DNA from: Lysinibacillus pakistanensis
GTDB taxonomy: Bacteria > Bacillota > Bacilli > Bacillales_A > Planococcaceae
Reading direction: 5' to 3'
DNA length: 64,000 bases
NCBI GenBank assembly: GCA_001312325.1
Contig: BBDJ01000020.1
Span: 21,407 to 85,406 of the forward strand
Shown here: positions 1 to 10,749 of the stretch, in pieces
Position numbering within the stretch: position 1 is the stretch's first letter
Layout: every line of letters starts with the position of its first letter
Translations under genes and position numbers: made by a program
Notes under the pieces: model-generated
The model's input: the letters and a program-made list of their open reading frames with translations, nothing else
Told to the model about the DNA's origin: nothing
The model's database searches: none

Positions 1-78
1 CAATGGAAATGAAAACAGTGAATAATAGTTTCTTTTGCGCAGGGCATTCTTCTGTAAATCAAATAAAAGAGGTGACAT

Positions 79-2401
79 ATGTATTACAGAATTATCCGTA
101 ATGATATGGCAAAAAGCAAGTTAATATCATTGACTACAATCATATTTGTGACTGCTGCGGCATTGCTTGTTTCCCTTTCAGCCATATTAATGGTGAATCT
201 TTCAGGTGCGATAGATACGCTTATGAAGCAATCGAAAACACCGCATTTCCTGCAGATGCATTCAGGCGAAATTAATTGGGATAGATTGGAGAACTTCGCA
301 AACAATAATAGCAATGTCGAAGAATTTCAGGTGCTTGAATTTCTCAATGTGGATGGAGCCATATCGTTATTGATGGGACATCGCTTGCAGGTAATGTTCA
401 GGACAATGGCTTCTCGACCCAAAGTGAAAAATTTGATTATCTCCTGGATCTTGAAGGACAGGTGATAGAAGTTGCAGATGGAGAGATATATGTACCAGTA
501 GGCTATATGAAGGATGGAACGGCAAACATTGGGGATACGATTGTTCTAGACAATAAGAAGAAATTCATCGTTGCAGGTTTTCTTCGTGATTCACAGATGA
601 ATTCGTTACTGGCCTCATCAAAGAGGTTTTTGGTGAGTGAGCATGATTATGCAGCAATAAAGAGTTTCGGAAGTACAGAATATTTAATTGAGTTTAGATT
701 AAAGGATATGTCTGAGATAAGCACATTCGAAACGGCATACACTTCCGCAGGACTTGAAGCAAATGGTCCGACAATTACATATCCACTTTTCAAAATGTTG
801 AATGCCATTTCCGATGGGTTAATGATAGCAGTCATACTTCTAATAAGTGTTCTTGTCGTAACCATCACATTTATGTGTATACGATTTACACTACTTGCAA
901 AAATTGAGGATGATTACCGAGAAATAGGTGTTATGAAAGCCATAGGGCTACGTGCTTCAGATATTAAAAAGATTTATCTCGCAAAATACGCAGTGATTGC
1001 AGCAGTTGGTTGTTTACTTGGCTTTGCTCTGACCTTTATTTTCAAGGGTATGCTTCTTGAAAACATAAGGCTTTATATGGGAGTGAATGAAAATAGATTT
1101 TTGGCTTTATTAGTTGGAGTAATTGGCGTATTTCTTGTGTTTTTTGTAATGATAGCCTATGTGAGTTATGTACTGAGACGTTTTCGAAAAATCTCTACAG
1201 TGGAGGCTCTACGTTTTGGTTTTTCACACGGAAAATCCTCTGGCGCAAAGGGCTTTTATCTGAGCAAAAATAGACTACTAAATACGAATCTATTTTTAGG
1301 GATAAAGGATGTTCTTACAAGAAAAAGTCTTTACACGACCATGCTTATAGTACTTGTCATGTCAACATTTATCATCATCGTTCCACAAAATCTATACAAC
1401 ACGATTTCCTCTAAAAGCTTCATCACCTATATGGGAGTAGGGAGCAGTGATTTGCGTATAGATATTCAGCAGACAGACAATATTCCAAAAAAAAGCTGCT
1501 GAAATTGTAACAGCATTGGCCGGGGACAGCGCAATTTCTAAATATGCTGTGCTTTCGACCAAATCTTTCAATGTGAAGACAACCAATGGCTCTGAGGAAA
1601 GTATAAAAATTGAGCTTGGTGACCACTCGATTTTCCCGCTTAGGTATGCAGAAGGGAAGGCACCTGTTTCACAAGATGAAATTGCGCTGTCAGTCATGAA
1701 CGCTGAGGAATTAGGAAAAAAAAGTCGGGGATCACATGACACTGTTAATCGATGGGAAGGAGAGAAACCTCATCGTATCTGGAACCTATTCTGATATTAC
1801 GAACGGTGGTAAAACCGCAAAGGCGGCTTTCACTAACAGACAGGCAGATACAATGTGGAGTGTAATTTATATTGAGCTTAATGATAAAACAATGATTGAT
1901 GCAAAAATTTCTGAGTATACAGAAAGCTTTCAATTTGCAAAGATTTCGGGCATTGACGATTATATTAAACAGACGTTTGGTTCAACAATAGGCTCTATTG
2001 GAAAGGCGTCCTCTTTGTCAGTTATCATAGCCTTAATTTTATCGATCTTAGTGACATTATTATTTATGAAAATGCTGATTGCAAAAGACAGATACTCAAT
2101 AGCTATTATGAAGTCTTTGGGCTTTACAAATAAGGATATAACCATCCAATATATGGCTCGCTCATTATTTGTCCTCATTGTAGGTATTGTTCTAGGAACA
2201 CTTTTAGCTAATACGCTTGGTGAGCTACTTGCAAGTGCAGTCATTGCTTCATTTGGAGCATCATCGTTTACATTCGTTGTCAATCCACTTTCTGCCTATT
2301 TATTATGTCCATTGGTGATGGGGTGTACTGTCCTAGTAGCAACGGTTATCAGTACAGTTAGTGCAGGTCAGATAAAAATAACTGATAATATAAAGGAGTA
2401 G
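79..2401 (+). CDS. FtsX-type ABC transporter permease (frame broken by indels)
   Basis: Large two-domain permease of the FtsX/MacB type, about 774 residues once frames are joined. An N-terminal transmembrane segment (residues about 17-40) is followed by an extracellular domain, a central three-helix FtsX block (about 250-370) and a C-terminal FtsX block, the usual architecture of exporters for peptides or lipids. The frame shifts near 355-372 (one base missing), at the 8-A run near 1488-1495 and at the 8-A run near 1714-1721 (one A too many each). AAGAGGTGA precedes ATG 79. The ATPase gene follows after 3 bp, so the two form one transporter. Substrate unknown; no two-component genes are visible upstream because the window starts here. 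Family call confident, substrate not. Confidence 0.85.
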
Positions 2402-2404
2402 ATT

Positions 2405-3164
2405 ATGCAGAAGATTATTATTGCTGAAAAGATCATGAAATCTTTTAGCGTAGGGAATGAAAGACATCCTGTTCTTAAGGATGTGTCTGTTGACATAAAT
2501 GAGGGTGAATTCGTTTCAATTATGGGTCCATCAGGGTCAGGAAAATCAACATTGTTGTACGCACTAAGCGGTATGGATCATGTTGATAGCGGGAAGGTTA
2601 CTTTTAATGGCAGTGATTTGTCAGTCTTTAATGATAAGGAGCTTGCTGACATACGTAGAACAAAAATGGGTTTTATTTTTCAACAGCCAACTTTGCTCAA
2701 AAATTTAAATATTCTAGATAATATTATTCTACCTGCCATGCGAGATAATCGAAAAAAACAATGAGAATATTATCAAACAGGCTAAAGCTATAATGACAAG
2801 AGTTGGCATTGCAGAATTGGAAAAACGTGATATTACACAGGTTTCAGGCGGGCAGCTTCAAAGAGCAGGCATATGCCGTGCGCTAATGAGTCATCCAACC
2901 ATCATCTTCGGTGATGAACCAACAGGAGCTCTTAACTCCAAATCTGCACAGGAAATCATGAACATTATTTCTGAAATAAATGCAGAAGGAACTGCTGTTA
3001 TGCTTGTGACGCATGACCCAAAGGTTGCTGCTAGAACAGAGCGAATCCTGTTTATGCGTGATGGAATGATTGTGAGTGAGATGCATCTAGAAAAGTTCAC
3101 TAACACAAATATGGATGATAGAACGAATAAAGTGACAGCAAAAATGCGAGAAATAGGAATCTAA
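2405..3164 (+). CDS. ABC transporter ATP-binding protein, MacB/LolD type (one frameshift)
   Basis: ATPase partner of the preceding FtsX permease; about 252 residues. Walker A GPSGSGKST lies near residue 41, the Q-loop FQQPTL follows, the signature is VSGGQLQR and Walker B ends in GDEPTGAL, followed by an H-loop THD. These are the hallmarks of the LolD/MacB ATPase subfamily that energises FtsX permeases. The frame breaks at the 7-A run near 2752-2758; one A fewer rejoins both halves. AAGGAG is placed just before the start. A terminator at 3193-3223 ends the operon. Confidence 0.9.
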
Positions 3165-3192
3165 TTATTTTATTAGACCCTCAAATGTAACT

Positions 3193-3223
3193 AACCCGTA
3201 AAGAATCATTACGGGTTGTTTTT
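3193..3223 (+). terminator. Rho-independent terminator of the ABC operon
   Basis: Perfect 9-bp stem AACCCGTAA/TTACGGGTT with a 7-nt loop, followed by GTTTTT, just after the ATPase stop codon. Confidence 0.85.
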
Positions 3224-3305
3224 ATGGAGAAAAAAAATTTAAAAAAATATGAATCGGAATTGAATTGACATCCGTCAGTAGTTTAGAAAGAAGGTGAGGG
3301 CAACA

Positions 3306-3807
3306 ATGGATATAGAAAAGATTATCGAGGTGCACGGTGACTATTTACTAAAGGTTGCTTATCTATATGTGAAAAATACAGCAACAGCTGAGGACATTGT
3401 GCAGGATGTATTGATTGCCTTTTATCAAAAGCAGGAGCAGTTTCGCCAGGAATCATCATTACGTACATATTTAGTGAAAATGACGGTCAATCGAAGCCAC
3501 GATTATTTAAGAAGCTGGAAAAGTAAACGATTAACACTGCTAGAAAAAAATAACTGGACTTACAACAGCAGTCACACCTGAAAAGGAATTTCTAGCTAAG
3601 TCAACAAAGCGAGAGCTAGTGGAAGCGTTGTTTACCTTATCAGTTGCCTACAGAGAGGTTCTGATTCTTTATTATTTTGAAGAAATGACGACTGTGGAAA
3701 TTGCACAGCTCGTATGTTGTCCTGAGGCAACAATCCGAACACGCTTGCAACGTGCTAGAAAACAGCTAGCAGCAGCAATGGGAGATTATGATTGGGAGGT
3801 GTTACGC
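3306..3807 (+). CDS. ECF-type sigma-70 factor (one frameshift, stop codon unclear)
   Basis: RNA polymerase sigma factor of the ECF group, about 167 residues. Region 2 is visible (AEDIVQDVLIAFYQ) and region 4 contains the helix-turn-helix TTVEIAQLVCCPEATIRTRLQRARKQL (given here by its ends T..L; key residues E, I, A, T, R). ATG 3306 is chosen because AAGGTGAGG lies 6 bases upstream; an in-frame GTG at 3294 is too close to it. The frame breaks at the 7-A run near 3544-3550. No stop separates this frame from the next protein; I end it where a second start (ATG 3808) has its own GGAGGT. Either the two are fused or a small indel removed the stop. Confidence 0.75.
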
Positions 3808-4474
3808 ATGAATCGATTTAAAGAAGATATGCTAAAAGAACTTCAAGAGGTAAAGCTTACAGCTGAAAAAAAACAGGCGATTGCCCAAAAAGCACGTCAT
3901 AAAAGTATACGAAGAAGCAGTCCTTGGCAATATCGTGTTGTGCTTACAACGTTTACGATTTTTGTGATTTCCTTTAGCTTTTTAATATTACAGAATAAAA
4001 AAACAGCCATTGAAAACTCAACATCAAACAGCATCCCAACCAGAAGTAGATACTTCATTCATATGGGGAATTATTGAAAATGATTGGTTTAGAGGTATTC
4101 TTTTACTTAGCTTATTTTTTATCATGACAATTTTAACAAAGCGCCGATTGAAAAAGAGAAAATATGGATTACCCACATGCATCCAGTGTGGTGAAAAATG
4201 GACAATAAAACAAGCATATAAGCTTTCTTGGAAAAACGGAGCAGTAGAATGTCCCCATTGCGGAAAAAAACAATATCGCTCAAAGAAATCCATGCAACTA
4301 GCTGGTAAGATTAATATGCCTATGCCACTAATAATATTTACTCATTATTTTTTTGATAATCTTTTAATTGGAATTGGATTTTATTTGGCTGGAATGCTCC
4401 TCCTGATATATCAAGTATCACCTTATATATTTGAATTACAAGAGGAAGATCCTATGAATACGCCACTTTGGTAA
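3808..4474 (+). CDS. Membrane protein with CxxC-20-CxxC zinc ribbon, possible anti-sigma partner
   Basis: About 221 residues: a basic N-terminal cytosolic stretch, a transmembrane segment (VVLTTFTIFVISFSFLIL), a second hydrophobic segment, then CIQCGEKWTIKQ...VECPHCGKK, a CxxC-x20-CxxC zinc-ribbon pattern typical of a small Bacillaceae family, and two more C-terminal hydrophobic segments. The frame breaks at the 7-A run near 3997-4003. GGAGGT precedes ATG 3808. Being directly coupled to an ECF sigma gene suggests a role in controlling it, but no known anti-sigma domain is recognisable. A related CxxC-20-CxxC protein is encoded at 63477-63792. Confidence 0.65.
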
Positions 4475-4547
4475 TACATTTTTTTGTAAAGAAATTGCTA
4501 GCTCAATATTGTAATCTCATTTTTTTATAGCTATTTTTCAAAATTGA

Positions 4548-4607
4548 TTGACAACGGTTTTCATTTGCTTTAATCTTTGTGTTAACTTATTTTATGTTGT
4601 AGTTAAC
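4548..4607 (+). promoter_or_regulatory. bioY promoter with BirA operator
   Basis: TTGACA (4548-4553), a 17-bp spacer and TAATCT (4571-4576) form a sigma-A promoter. Immediately downstream, TGTTAAC (4580-4586) and GTTAAC (4602-4607) are separated by 15 bp, matching the Gram-positive BirA operator layout TTGTTAAC-N15-GTTAACAA. BirA bound to biotinyl-AMP would cover the transcription start and repress bioY. Confidence 0.8.
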
Positions 4608-4629
4608 GCACAAGGGGAGGCAATTTAGT

Positions 4630-5188
4630 GTGAAAAAGAGTAGTACATATCAATACGTATTAACAGCATTTGGAGCTGCTATTGTTTCAGTTTTGGCACA
4701 AATTAGTATTCCAATCCCATTATCACCTGTACCTATTACAGGGCAGACACTTGCCATTGGCTTAGTTGTAACAATCCTCGGGACAAGACTGGGCACATTA
4801 TCAGTGCTATTATATATTTTAATTGGAGCGACTGGTTTACCGGTTTATAGTAATTTTTCTGGCGGCCCTAGCATTCTCTTTGGTCCTACTGGTGGCTATA
4901 TTGTCGGTTTTTTTGCCAACAGCTATCATCATGGGGATATATTTAAAGAAATTTGGTCTTACAATTCCACATGCGATTGCGTCAAATGTAATAGGTATGG
5001 TTATAACTTTAGCATTTGGTACGGTATGGTTGAAATTCGCAATGAATCTTTCTTGGATGGGAGCATTTATGTCAGGTGCAGCGCCATTTATTATTCTAGG
5101 TCTAGCAAAAGCAGTACTTGCTGCATGGGTTGGCGTTATTGTTCGACGCCGCTTAGAATCTGCTCGTTTAATTGAAGCAACCGCATAG
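4630..5188 (+). CDS. bioY: BioY biotin transporter substrate-binding subunit (one frameshift)
   Basis: Integral membrane S-component of the ECF-type biotin transporter, about 185 residues, the normal BioY length. The family hallmark IPLSPVPITGQTLAI lies near residues 30-45 and LSVLLYILIGATGLPVYSNF follows, leading to the G-G-P-x-x-L-F-G-P-T-G-G-Y signature. GTG 4630 follows AGGGGAGG. The frame breaks at the 7-T run near 4908-4914; one T fewer joins it to the C-terminal half ending at 5188. The upstream BirA operator supports biotin-responsive control. AT-module genes are not in this window. Confidence 0.93.
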
Positions 5189-5207
5189 GAGGCGAATTGT
5201 TTTGGCA

Positions 5208-6773
5208 ATGTTATGGACAGGTGGGAAAATTTACACGATGGCGGAAGTTGGCGAAACAGTTGAAGCTGTCCTTGTCAAGGATGGAAAATAGTGGCGACAG
5301 GCTCAGTCGATAGTCTGTCGCCACATGCTACTTCTATTCACGATTTACAAGGAAATGTCATGTATCCAGGGTTTGTGGACAGTCATTTACATATAATTGG
5401 ATATGGGGAAAAATTAAAGCATATTGATGTATCGAACGTCACCAATAAGGATGAGCTACTTTCTATTATTGGTGAGAGAATGAAAAGTGCCTCAAGGGAT
5501 GAATGGGTTATTGCCATCGGGTTGAATGAAACGCAGTTTGATAAACCTATTTTTCCAACCCTGATGGAAATCGATGCACTAGGTGAAGCACATCTTATTA
5601 TAAAGCGTAGCTGTCATCATTTAATTTTAGCCAATTCTAAGGCACTTGCTTTTGCGGGTATTACCAATGAAACGCCTTCACCCAAGGGCGGCATTATAGA
5701 GAAAGTAGAAGGACAGCTAACTGGTGTATTAAAGGATACAGCTTTATATATGATTGTAAACAACATGCCTCATATCACACCCAGCTATATTGAGGATGCA
5801 CTGAAAAAGGCTGTAGCATCACTACTATCATTCGGTTTAGTAGGCGGTCATTCAGAGGATTTAAGCTATTATGGACCACCAATGCAACCCATTCAAGCGT
5901 TTCGAAAGGTTGTAGACGCTCAACAATCGTTTAAGGTGCATTTATTGCAGCATCATACAGTATTTGAGGAAGTCGCTAAAATGCGGGAGACATCATCACC
6001 TTATATGGAATTTGGTGCTATGAAAATTTTTATTGATGGTGCCTTTGGTGGACGCACAGCTGCACTTCGCAAGCCTTACTGTGATGAACCCAATAATAGT
6101 GGTATGCTTGTTCATTCCATGGAGCAGTTAAAGTACTATGTTCAACTTGCACGTCAGCATGGACAAACTGTGGCCGTTCATGCGATTGGAGATTTAGCCA
6201 TTGAAACCATTTTAGAGGTATTCAAGGATTATCCGCCACTACAAGCAGGTAGACCGTGTTATTCATTGTAGCTTAGTAGATGACGATATTTTAGCACAAC
6301 TAGCATCCTTACCTGTTGCAGTGGATATGCAGCCGCAATTTGTGCAGGGAGAGTTTCAAGCAGAGCTAGCTAGACTGGGTGAACAGCGAGCACTAGGATT
6401 GCATCCGTTAAAATCGCTTTTAGAGCGGGGATTAATTGTCGCAGGGGGCAGTGATGCTCCGATTGAAGTGCCAAATCCACTGCATGGTATTTATGCAGCA
6501 GTGACAAGACGAAATTTCGGTGAGACACATAACGGCTATAATGCTCATGAGAAGATTACACGCCATGAGGCAGTGCACCTTTACACTATTGGAGCTGCGC
6601 AAATAATAGGCCAGGATCATTTTCGTGGTAAGATTGAAGAAGGCTATACTGCAGATTTCACCATTTTTGAGGAGGATTTATTGAGTATTGACATTGAAAA
6701 ATTACCCCATGTAAAAGTGGTCTACACGGTTGTTGATGGTCGTATTGTTTACGCAAATCGCTGTGAGGGTTAA
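5208..6773 (+). CDS. YtcJ-type metal-dependent amidohydrolase (two frameshifts)
   Basis: Amidohydrolase-3 family protein of about 521 residues. The N-terminal metal motif is PGFVDSHLHIIGYGEK, and ...VAVHAIGD..., ...GSDAPIE.. and a C-terminal EGYTADFTIFE follow as in YtcJ-like hydrolases of unknown substrate (N-substituted amides are usual). AGGAGG at the end of bioY serves ATG 5208, or TTG 5202. The frame breaks near 5286-5289 (one A missing) and near 6248-6255 (one base extra). It follows bioY by 13 bp and may be cotranscribed. Substrate unknown. Confidence 0.85.
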
Positions 6774-6793
6774 TCCTGACAGCGATTTTTTTA
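6756..6793 (+). terminator. Terminator of the bioY-amidohydrolase unit
   Basis: Stem AATCGCTGT (6756-6764) / ACAGCGATT (6779-6787) followed by a T run; the 5' arm lies inside the last codons of the amidohydrolase. Confidence 0.75.
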
Positions 6794-6883
6794 ATGTTTT
6801 AAAAATGATTTTCGTTATAGTTTTCTGTAATTTATTGGGCGATGATATCTCACCTCTTTTTCTAGCTTCAAGAGGTGGGCGCC

Positions 6884-7109
6884 TTATTGCCTGTTTGTAC
6901 GGGATAGCTTGTCAAGTTGTTGTTCGAGGCTTTGTACACGCTTTGTTAGTGCTTCTACTTGTTGCTGTAATGTCTGCTGTGGGGGCAGAGGGGTAGTAGC
7001 TTTCATTTTCTTAATCATATGAATCATGACAAAAAAATATAGCCAGGAACAGTACAAGAACTATACTCGTACTAATAATATCTCCAAGATTAAAACTTTT
7101 CTGTGTCAT
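6884..7109 (-). CDS. Small membrane-anchored coiled-coil protein (one frameshift)
   Basis: About 74 residues on the minus strand, visible only after dropping one base from the 7-A/T run near 7029-7035. A short N-terminus leads to one transmembrane helix (STSIVLVLFLAIFFVMIH), a basic linker, and a heptad-like QQQVEALTKRVQSLEQQLDKL coiled coil. AGGGGG lies before the start. It resembles DUF4083-like small Bacillus proteins, but I cannot confirm that. Between it and the next gene, 7110-7357 holds no gene that I can see. Confidence 0.6.
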
Positions 7110-7357
7110 TATTACCTAACCCCCTTAAATTCTTCTCCATTATAGTATTTACTGGATGACCTATCTAAAAGTTTCAAGAAAATTGTCCAATACCTATAAA
7201 TACAAAAATCTTAAGCATATTTCTGGCATATGATATGAGACAAATTCAAATTCATTTCTATTGATTAACGTAATTTTGCAAATTGAGCATATTATATAGG
7301 AACATGTGTAGTAAGCGAAAATGGGGGAATACGGTAGTATGGACTGGGGTGATTTAA

Positions 7358-9137
7358 ATGCAAAGAGCTGGACAAGTAATGCGACATGCTATCTACAATA
7401 TATATCATTATCGCTTTGATTATATACAGGTTTTCGCGCTTATTCGGTTATGTCAGTTTTTATTCTTTTTACCTGTGTCAACGATTGTTTTCAAACTAAT
7501 GCTGCGGGTAACAGGGTATACGCATATTACTGAGCAAAATATTCAAAGATTTATTTCACATCCCTTTGTTATTTTGATGTTATGTTTGGTAATAATGGTA
7601 TTTTTGCTTTTTATTTATTATGAAATGGGCTTTCTTTTTTTTAATGGCCTTTTACCAACAAAGAGGCATTCGATACCGATTTCTAACCATGTGGCAGCGA
7701 TTAAATCGAAAGGTTTTTTTTCTTTTTTTTAGTGTGCAAATACTTTTTTTTTATTGTTTATCTTGTTCTGTTATTACCATTGGCTTCGTTTATGTTACCT
7801 TTAACATTAACTCAAGCAATTACTATACCACGTTTTTTGATGGAAGAGATTATGAGTACTCATGAGGGCAGACTAATCTATGCAGCCGTTGCTAGTTTTT
7901 TTAGTTATCGTAGGCATCCGTAGTATATTAACATTACCGATTTTTACAATCCAACCCAAAATTTCTATTTTCCAATCATTGATCCAGAGCTGGCGTTTCT
8001 CAAAACGTGGTCTGTTTGAAATCCTCGTTTTATTAGCTATGCTTTTAACTGGTCATTTACTAGCCCTAGTAGGAATTACGATTATCGGTACGTTGCCATT
8101 GTATATTTTGGAGCGTTTTATGCCGAGTATGGCGCTTATGACAGCAGGGATGACATTGGCATTTTTAGAAATGGTTGTTGTCGTGTTATTCACTTTACTG
8201 CAAGCAACCTATTCACAGGTAATGGTGGCTATTACCTTTAATACATCTGTTTTAGGCAAGTTTTCGCATGTGCCGAAGTTTAAGAAAAGGCGTTTAAAAC
8301 CACTGTCATTTATTGTATTTTCTGTTTTTATTGCTTTAAGTGTGATGAACACCATCTCTTTAGAGAAAAGCGTCTATGCACCCGATACTAAAATCATTGC
8401 TCATCGAGGCTACACAGCAGGCAATGTGGAAAATACAATCAGTGGTCTTGTTAGTGCAGCTAGTGCTGGAGCAGACTTAATCGAAATTGATATTCAACAA
8501 ACTGTTGATGGGGAGTTTGTGGTCTTTCATGATCGAACTTTAAGAAGATTAGCAGGGAAAAATGGTGTGATTGCCAATATGACACTCGGCGAATTAAAAA
8601 CGCTGAAGATTCATGCAAATGGTTTTAGCGATAAAATTTCCTCTCTGGATGATTTTATTGAGATTGCAAAGGCTTTAAACGTTTCATTGTTAATTGAGTT
8701 CAAGATACATGGAAAGGAAACAGAAGATGCTCTGCCCAAATTAGTAGAAAAGCTTCGGGCTTATAAGGTACTTGATTCATATTATGTGCAATCCTCTGAT
8801 CCACAAATGATGACCCAATTAAAAAAAATTGGCCCCAAATTTACGTGTAGGTATAGTCTATGCTTTAAATATTGGACCAATGGTTGAAACAGTAGACTTT
8901 ATAGCTCTTGAGGAATCTTGGGTGACAGCTGAGCTAATTGCTGATTTGAAGCAACAGAAAATTGATTTATTTGTATGGACGTTAAACAAGGATCGTTCTT
9001 TGCATGAATTTATTGAGAAAAATGTCAACGGTGTGATTACTGATCACCCCGATGTCGCCTTGGATATCCGAACAAAGCAGAGCGAGCATCAATACTTTTT
9101 ACAGCGTGTTCTAAATAGACTTCAATTTATATTTTAA
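7358..9137 (+). CDS. Membrane-bound glycerophosphodiester phosphodiesterase (four frameshifts)
   Basis: About 591 residues. The N-terminal ~330 residues carry multiple transmembrane helices (GPDPase membrane domain type). The C-terminal GDPD domain begins IIAHRGYTAGNVENTI and continues with ADLIEIDIQQTVDGEFVVFHD, the E-x-D and H-D catalytic and metal residues of the family, and ends in VNGVITDHPDVAL. It would hydrolyse glycerophosphodiesters to glycerol-3-phosphate plus an alcohol at the membrane. Frame breaks at T runs near 7632-7639, 7724-7731 and 7894-7900 and near the 8-A/4-C stretch 8821-8836; each is one base too many. Confidence 0.88.
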
Positions 9138-9264
9138 ATAGCATCCTAAATGAATATGGAGGAAGCATTTTAGGATAACTGTCAAATAAAATATAGAGCT
9201 GTAACCTTTTTCATTTGAATACGACTACTTTTATGAATTCGAAATGATGAAGGAGATGCTTTTT

Positions 9265-10212
9265 ATGAAAATGAAGAAAGTCGTACCATTTGCGATGACA
9301 GCTTTATTAATCGGGAGCGCAATCGGTGTTCCATCCGCATTCGCAAACGAAGAAGAAGCAGCTGTGACAAAAGCAGCTAATAATAAGGAGCAAAATCCAC
9401 AAGTTCAGCCTATTTTTATTAAAGTAGCTGGCACTGTAGAAAATGTTGAAACTCATAATAAAGCGACATATTATACGGTGAAAGATGGCGAAAATATAAA
9501 TGTTTTTGTGGTCACAGACGATACATTAGTATTTGATAATACGGGTAAAGAGGTAAAGCTTCAAAAGGGTGATAAAGTAACGGCTTATACGTATGCCAAT
9601 AAGCCGATGATTATGATTTATCCGCCTCAATATAACCCAGAGGCAATCATTGTGGAAACAAAAGAAATGGGAAGTGTTGAGCTTGATTTTTTCAATAAAG
9701 ATTTAGTCAATACTAATAACACATTAAAGCTTAATATTGGTGAACAGACAAAATTACTTAGCCTATCTGGTAAAGAAGTAGAAGTAGCTGATTTAGCTGA
9801 GCAACATTTACTAGTATTTTATACAATCGCAACAATGAGCATTCCAGCTCAAACACCACCTTCAAAAGTGGTTGTAATAGATACAATTACTGAAAAGCCA
9901 GGTGAGGTTGATCCTGAAGAAGGGGAGCCATCTGAATCTGCTGTACAAGAAATTATTAATAAAGATTTTTATGAAGTAGATGGTACAAAAATGGTACCAT
10001 TACGCTTAATAGCTGAAGAATTAGGCTTTACTGTAGAATCAACAGGAAAAGGCGCAATTGTTTCTAAAGGCGCACGTTCTTATACAATTACACGAGGTCA
10101 AAAAGAATATGGTTATAATAAGGCAATTCGTCACTTTGAAGCGGCACCAGCTTTATTAGAGCCAACAAAAACCTATGTTCCACTTGAATTTGTGGAAGAA
10201 TTAATGAAATAA
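9265..10212 (+). CDS. Secreted protein with copper-amine-oxidase N-terminal-like (stalk) domain
   Basis: 315 residues, intact. A Sec signal peptide (KKVVPFAMTALLIGSAIGV then PSAFA) precedes a mature part starting NEEEAA. The central region is beta-rich with no motif I recognise. The C-terminal ~75 residues (DGTKMVPLRLIAEELGF ... TYVPLEFVEEL) match the copper amine oxidase N-terminal domain seen in many Bacillales wall-associated proteins; no amine oxidase catalytic domain is present. ATG 9265 is preferred because AAGGAG lies 9 bases upstream. It stands alone between terminators. Function unknown, probably extracytoplasmic. Confidence 0.8.
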   Translation: MKMKKVVPFAMTALLIGSAIGVPSAFANEEEAAVTKAANNKEQNPQVQPIFIKVAGTVENVETHNKATYYTVKDGENINVFVVTDDTLVFDNTGKEVKLQKGDKVTAYTYANKPMIMIYPPQYNPEAIIVETKEMGSVELDFFNKDLVNTNNTLKLNIGEQTKLLSLSGKEVEVADLAEQHLLVFYTIATMSIPAQTPPSKVVVIDTITEKPGEVDPEEGEPSESAVQEIINKDFYEVDGTKMVPLRLIAEELGFTVESTGKGAIVSKGARSYTITRGQKEYGYNKAIRHFEAAPALLEPTKTYVPLEFVEELMK

Positions 10213-10222
10213 CAACTATGTT

Positions 10223-10252
10223 CCTCCATAGCAGCTAGCTATGGAGGGTTTT
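10223..10252 (+). terminator. Strong terminator
   Basis: CCTCCATAG / CTATGGAGG stem with a short AGCTAG-containing loop and GGTTTTT directly after the secreted protein gene. Confidence 0.9.
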
Positions 10253-10358
10253 TATCTTCTCTTAAAATAAATTTTCAATAAATTATTTTGGACAATAAAC
10301 AAAAGAAATAGCATGTTTTTGGTTATATTCAAAATAGTAATAATAATCTGATAATTTA

Positions 10359-10387
10359 TTGACTTTTTACTGACCTAAAAATAATAT
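10359..10387 (+). promoter_or_regulatory. Sigma-A promoter of the symporter-M20-SDR operon
   Basis: TTGACT (10359-10364), 17-bp spacer, TAATAT (10382-10387), about 85 bp upstream of the first gene of the operon. Confidence 0.6.
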
Positions 10388-10473
10388 GTACAATAACCGG
10401 TTTAACAAATAAATGCTTTAAAGCAGCAATTAAATGTTTGAATAATGATATAAAGACACAAGGGGTGATTGAT

Positions 10474-10749
10474 TTGAAATCAGTTGTAACAAGAAATATC
10501 ATTTTCTCTGCTTGCTTTATCGGGTTAATTTTACTAGCAAGTTTTCCAGGCTTATTTGATTTTAGTAATAAAATTGAGCCAAGAATTTTCAGTTTATCCT
10601 TTGCTTATTTTTGGCAAATTTCTATGAATATCTTGATTTTTGCGCTATTAATAATTTGGTATTTTGTAGATTCCAAGTATGGGGATTTAGATATTGATAT
10701 AGAGCCTTTAACGAAAGCCGAATTGCTAGAAAGAGAGGTGACCCGTTAA
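10474..10749 (+). CDS. Small membrane protein, DUF3311-like symporter partner
   Basis: 91 residues with two predicted transmembrane helices. The pattern ..IEPRIFSLSFAYFWQISMN resembles DUF3311/YhdT-type small proteins that are encoded next to sodium:solute symporters. TTG 10474 follows AAGGGGTG by 6 bases and is preferred over the upstream TTG at 10438. Its stop overlaps the symporter start (TAATG), implying translational coupling. Probably a subunit or assembly partner of the symporter; that role is inferred from context. Confidence 0.7.
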   Translation: MKSVVTRNIIFSACFIGLILLASFPGLFDFSNKIEPRIFSLSFAYFWQISMNILIFALLIIWYFVDSKYGDLDIDIEPLTKAELLEREVTR

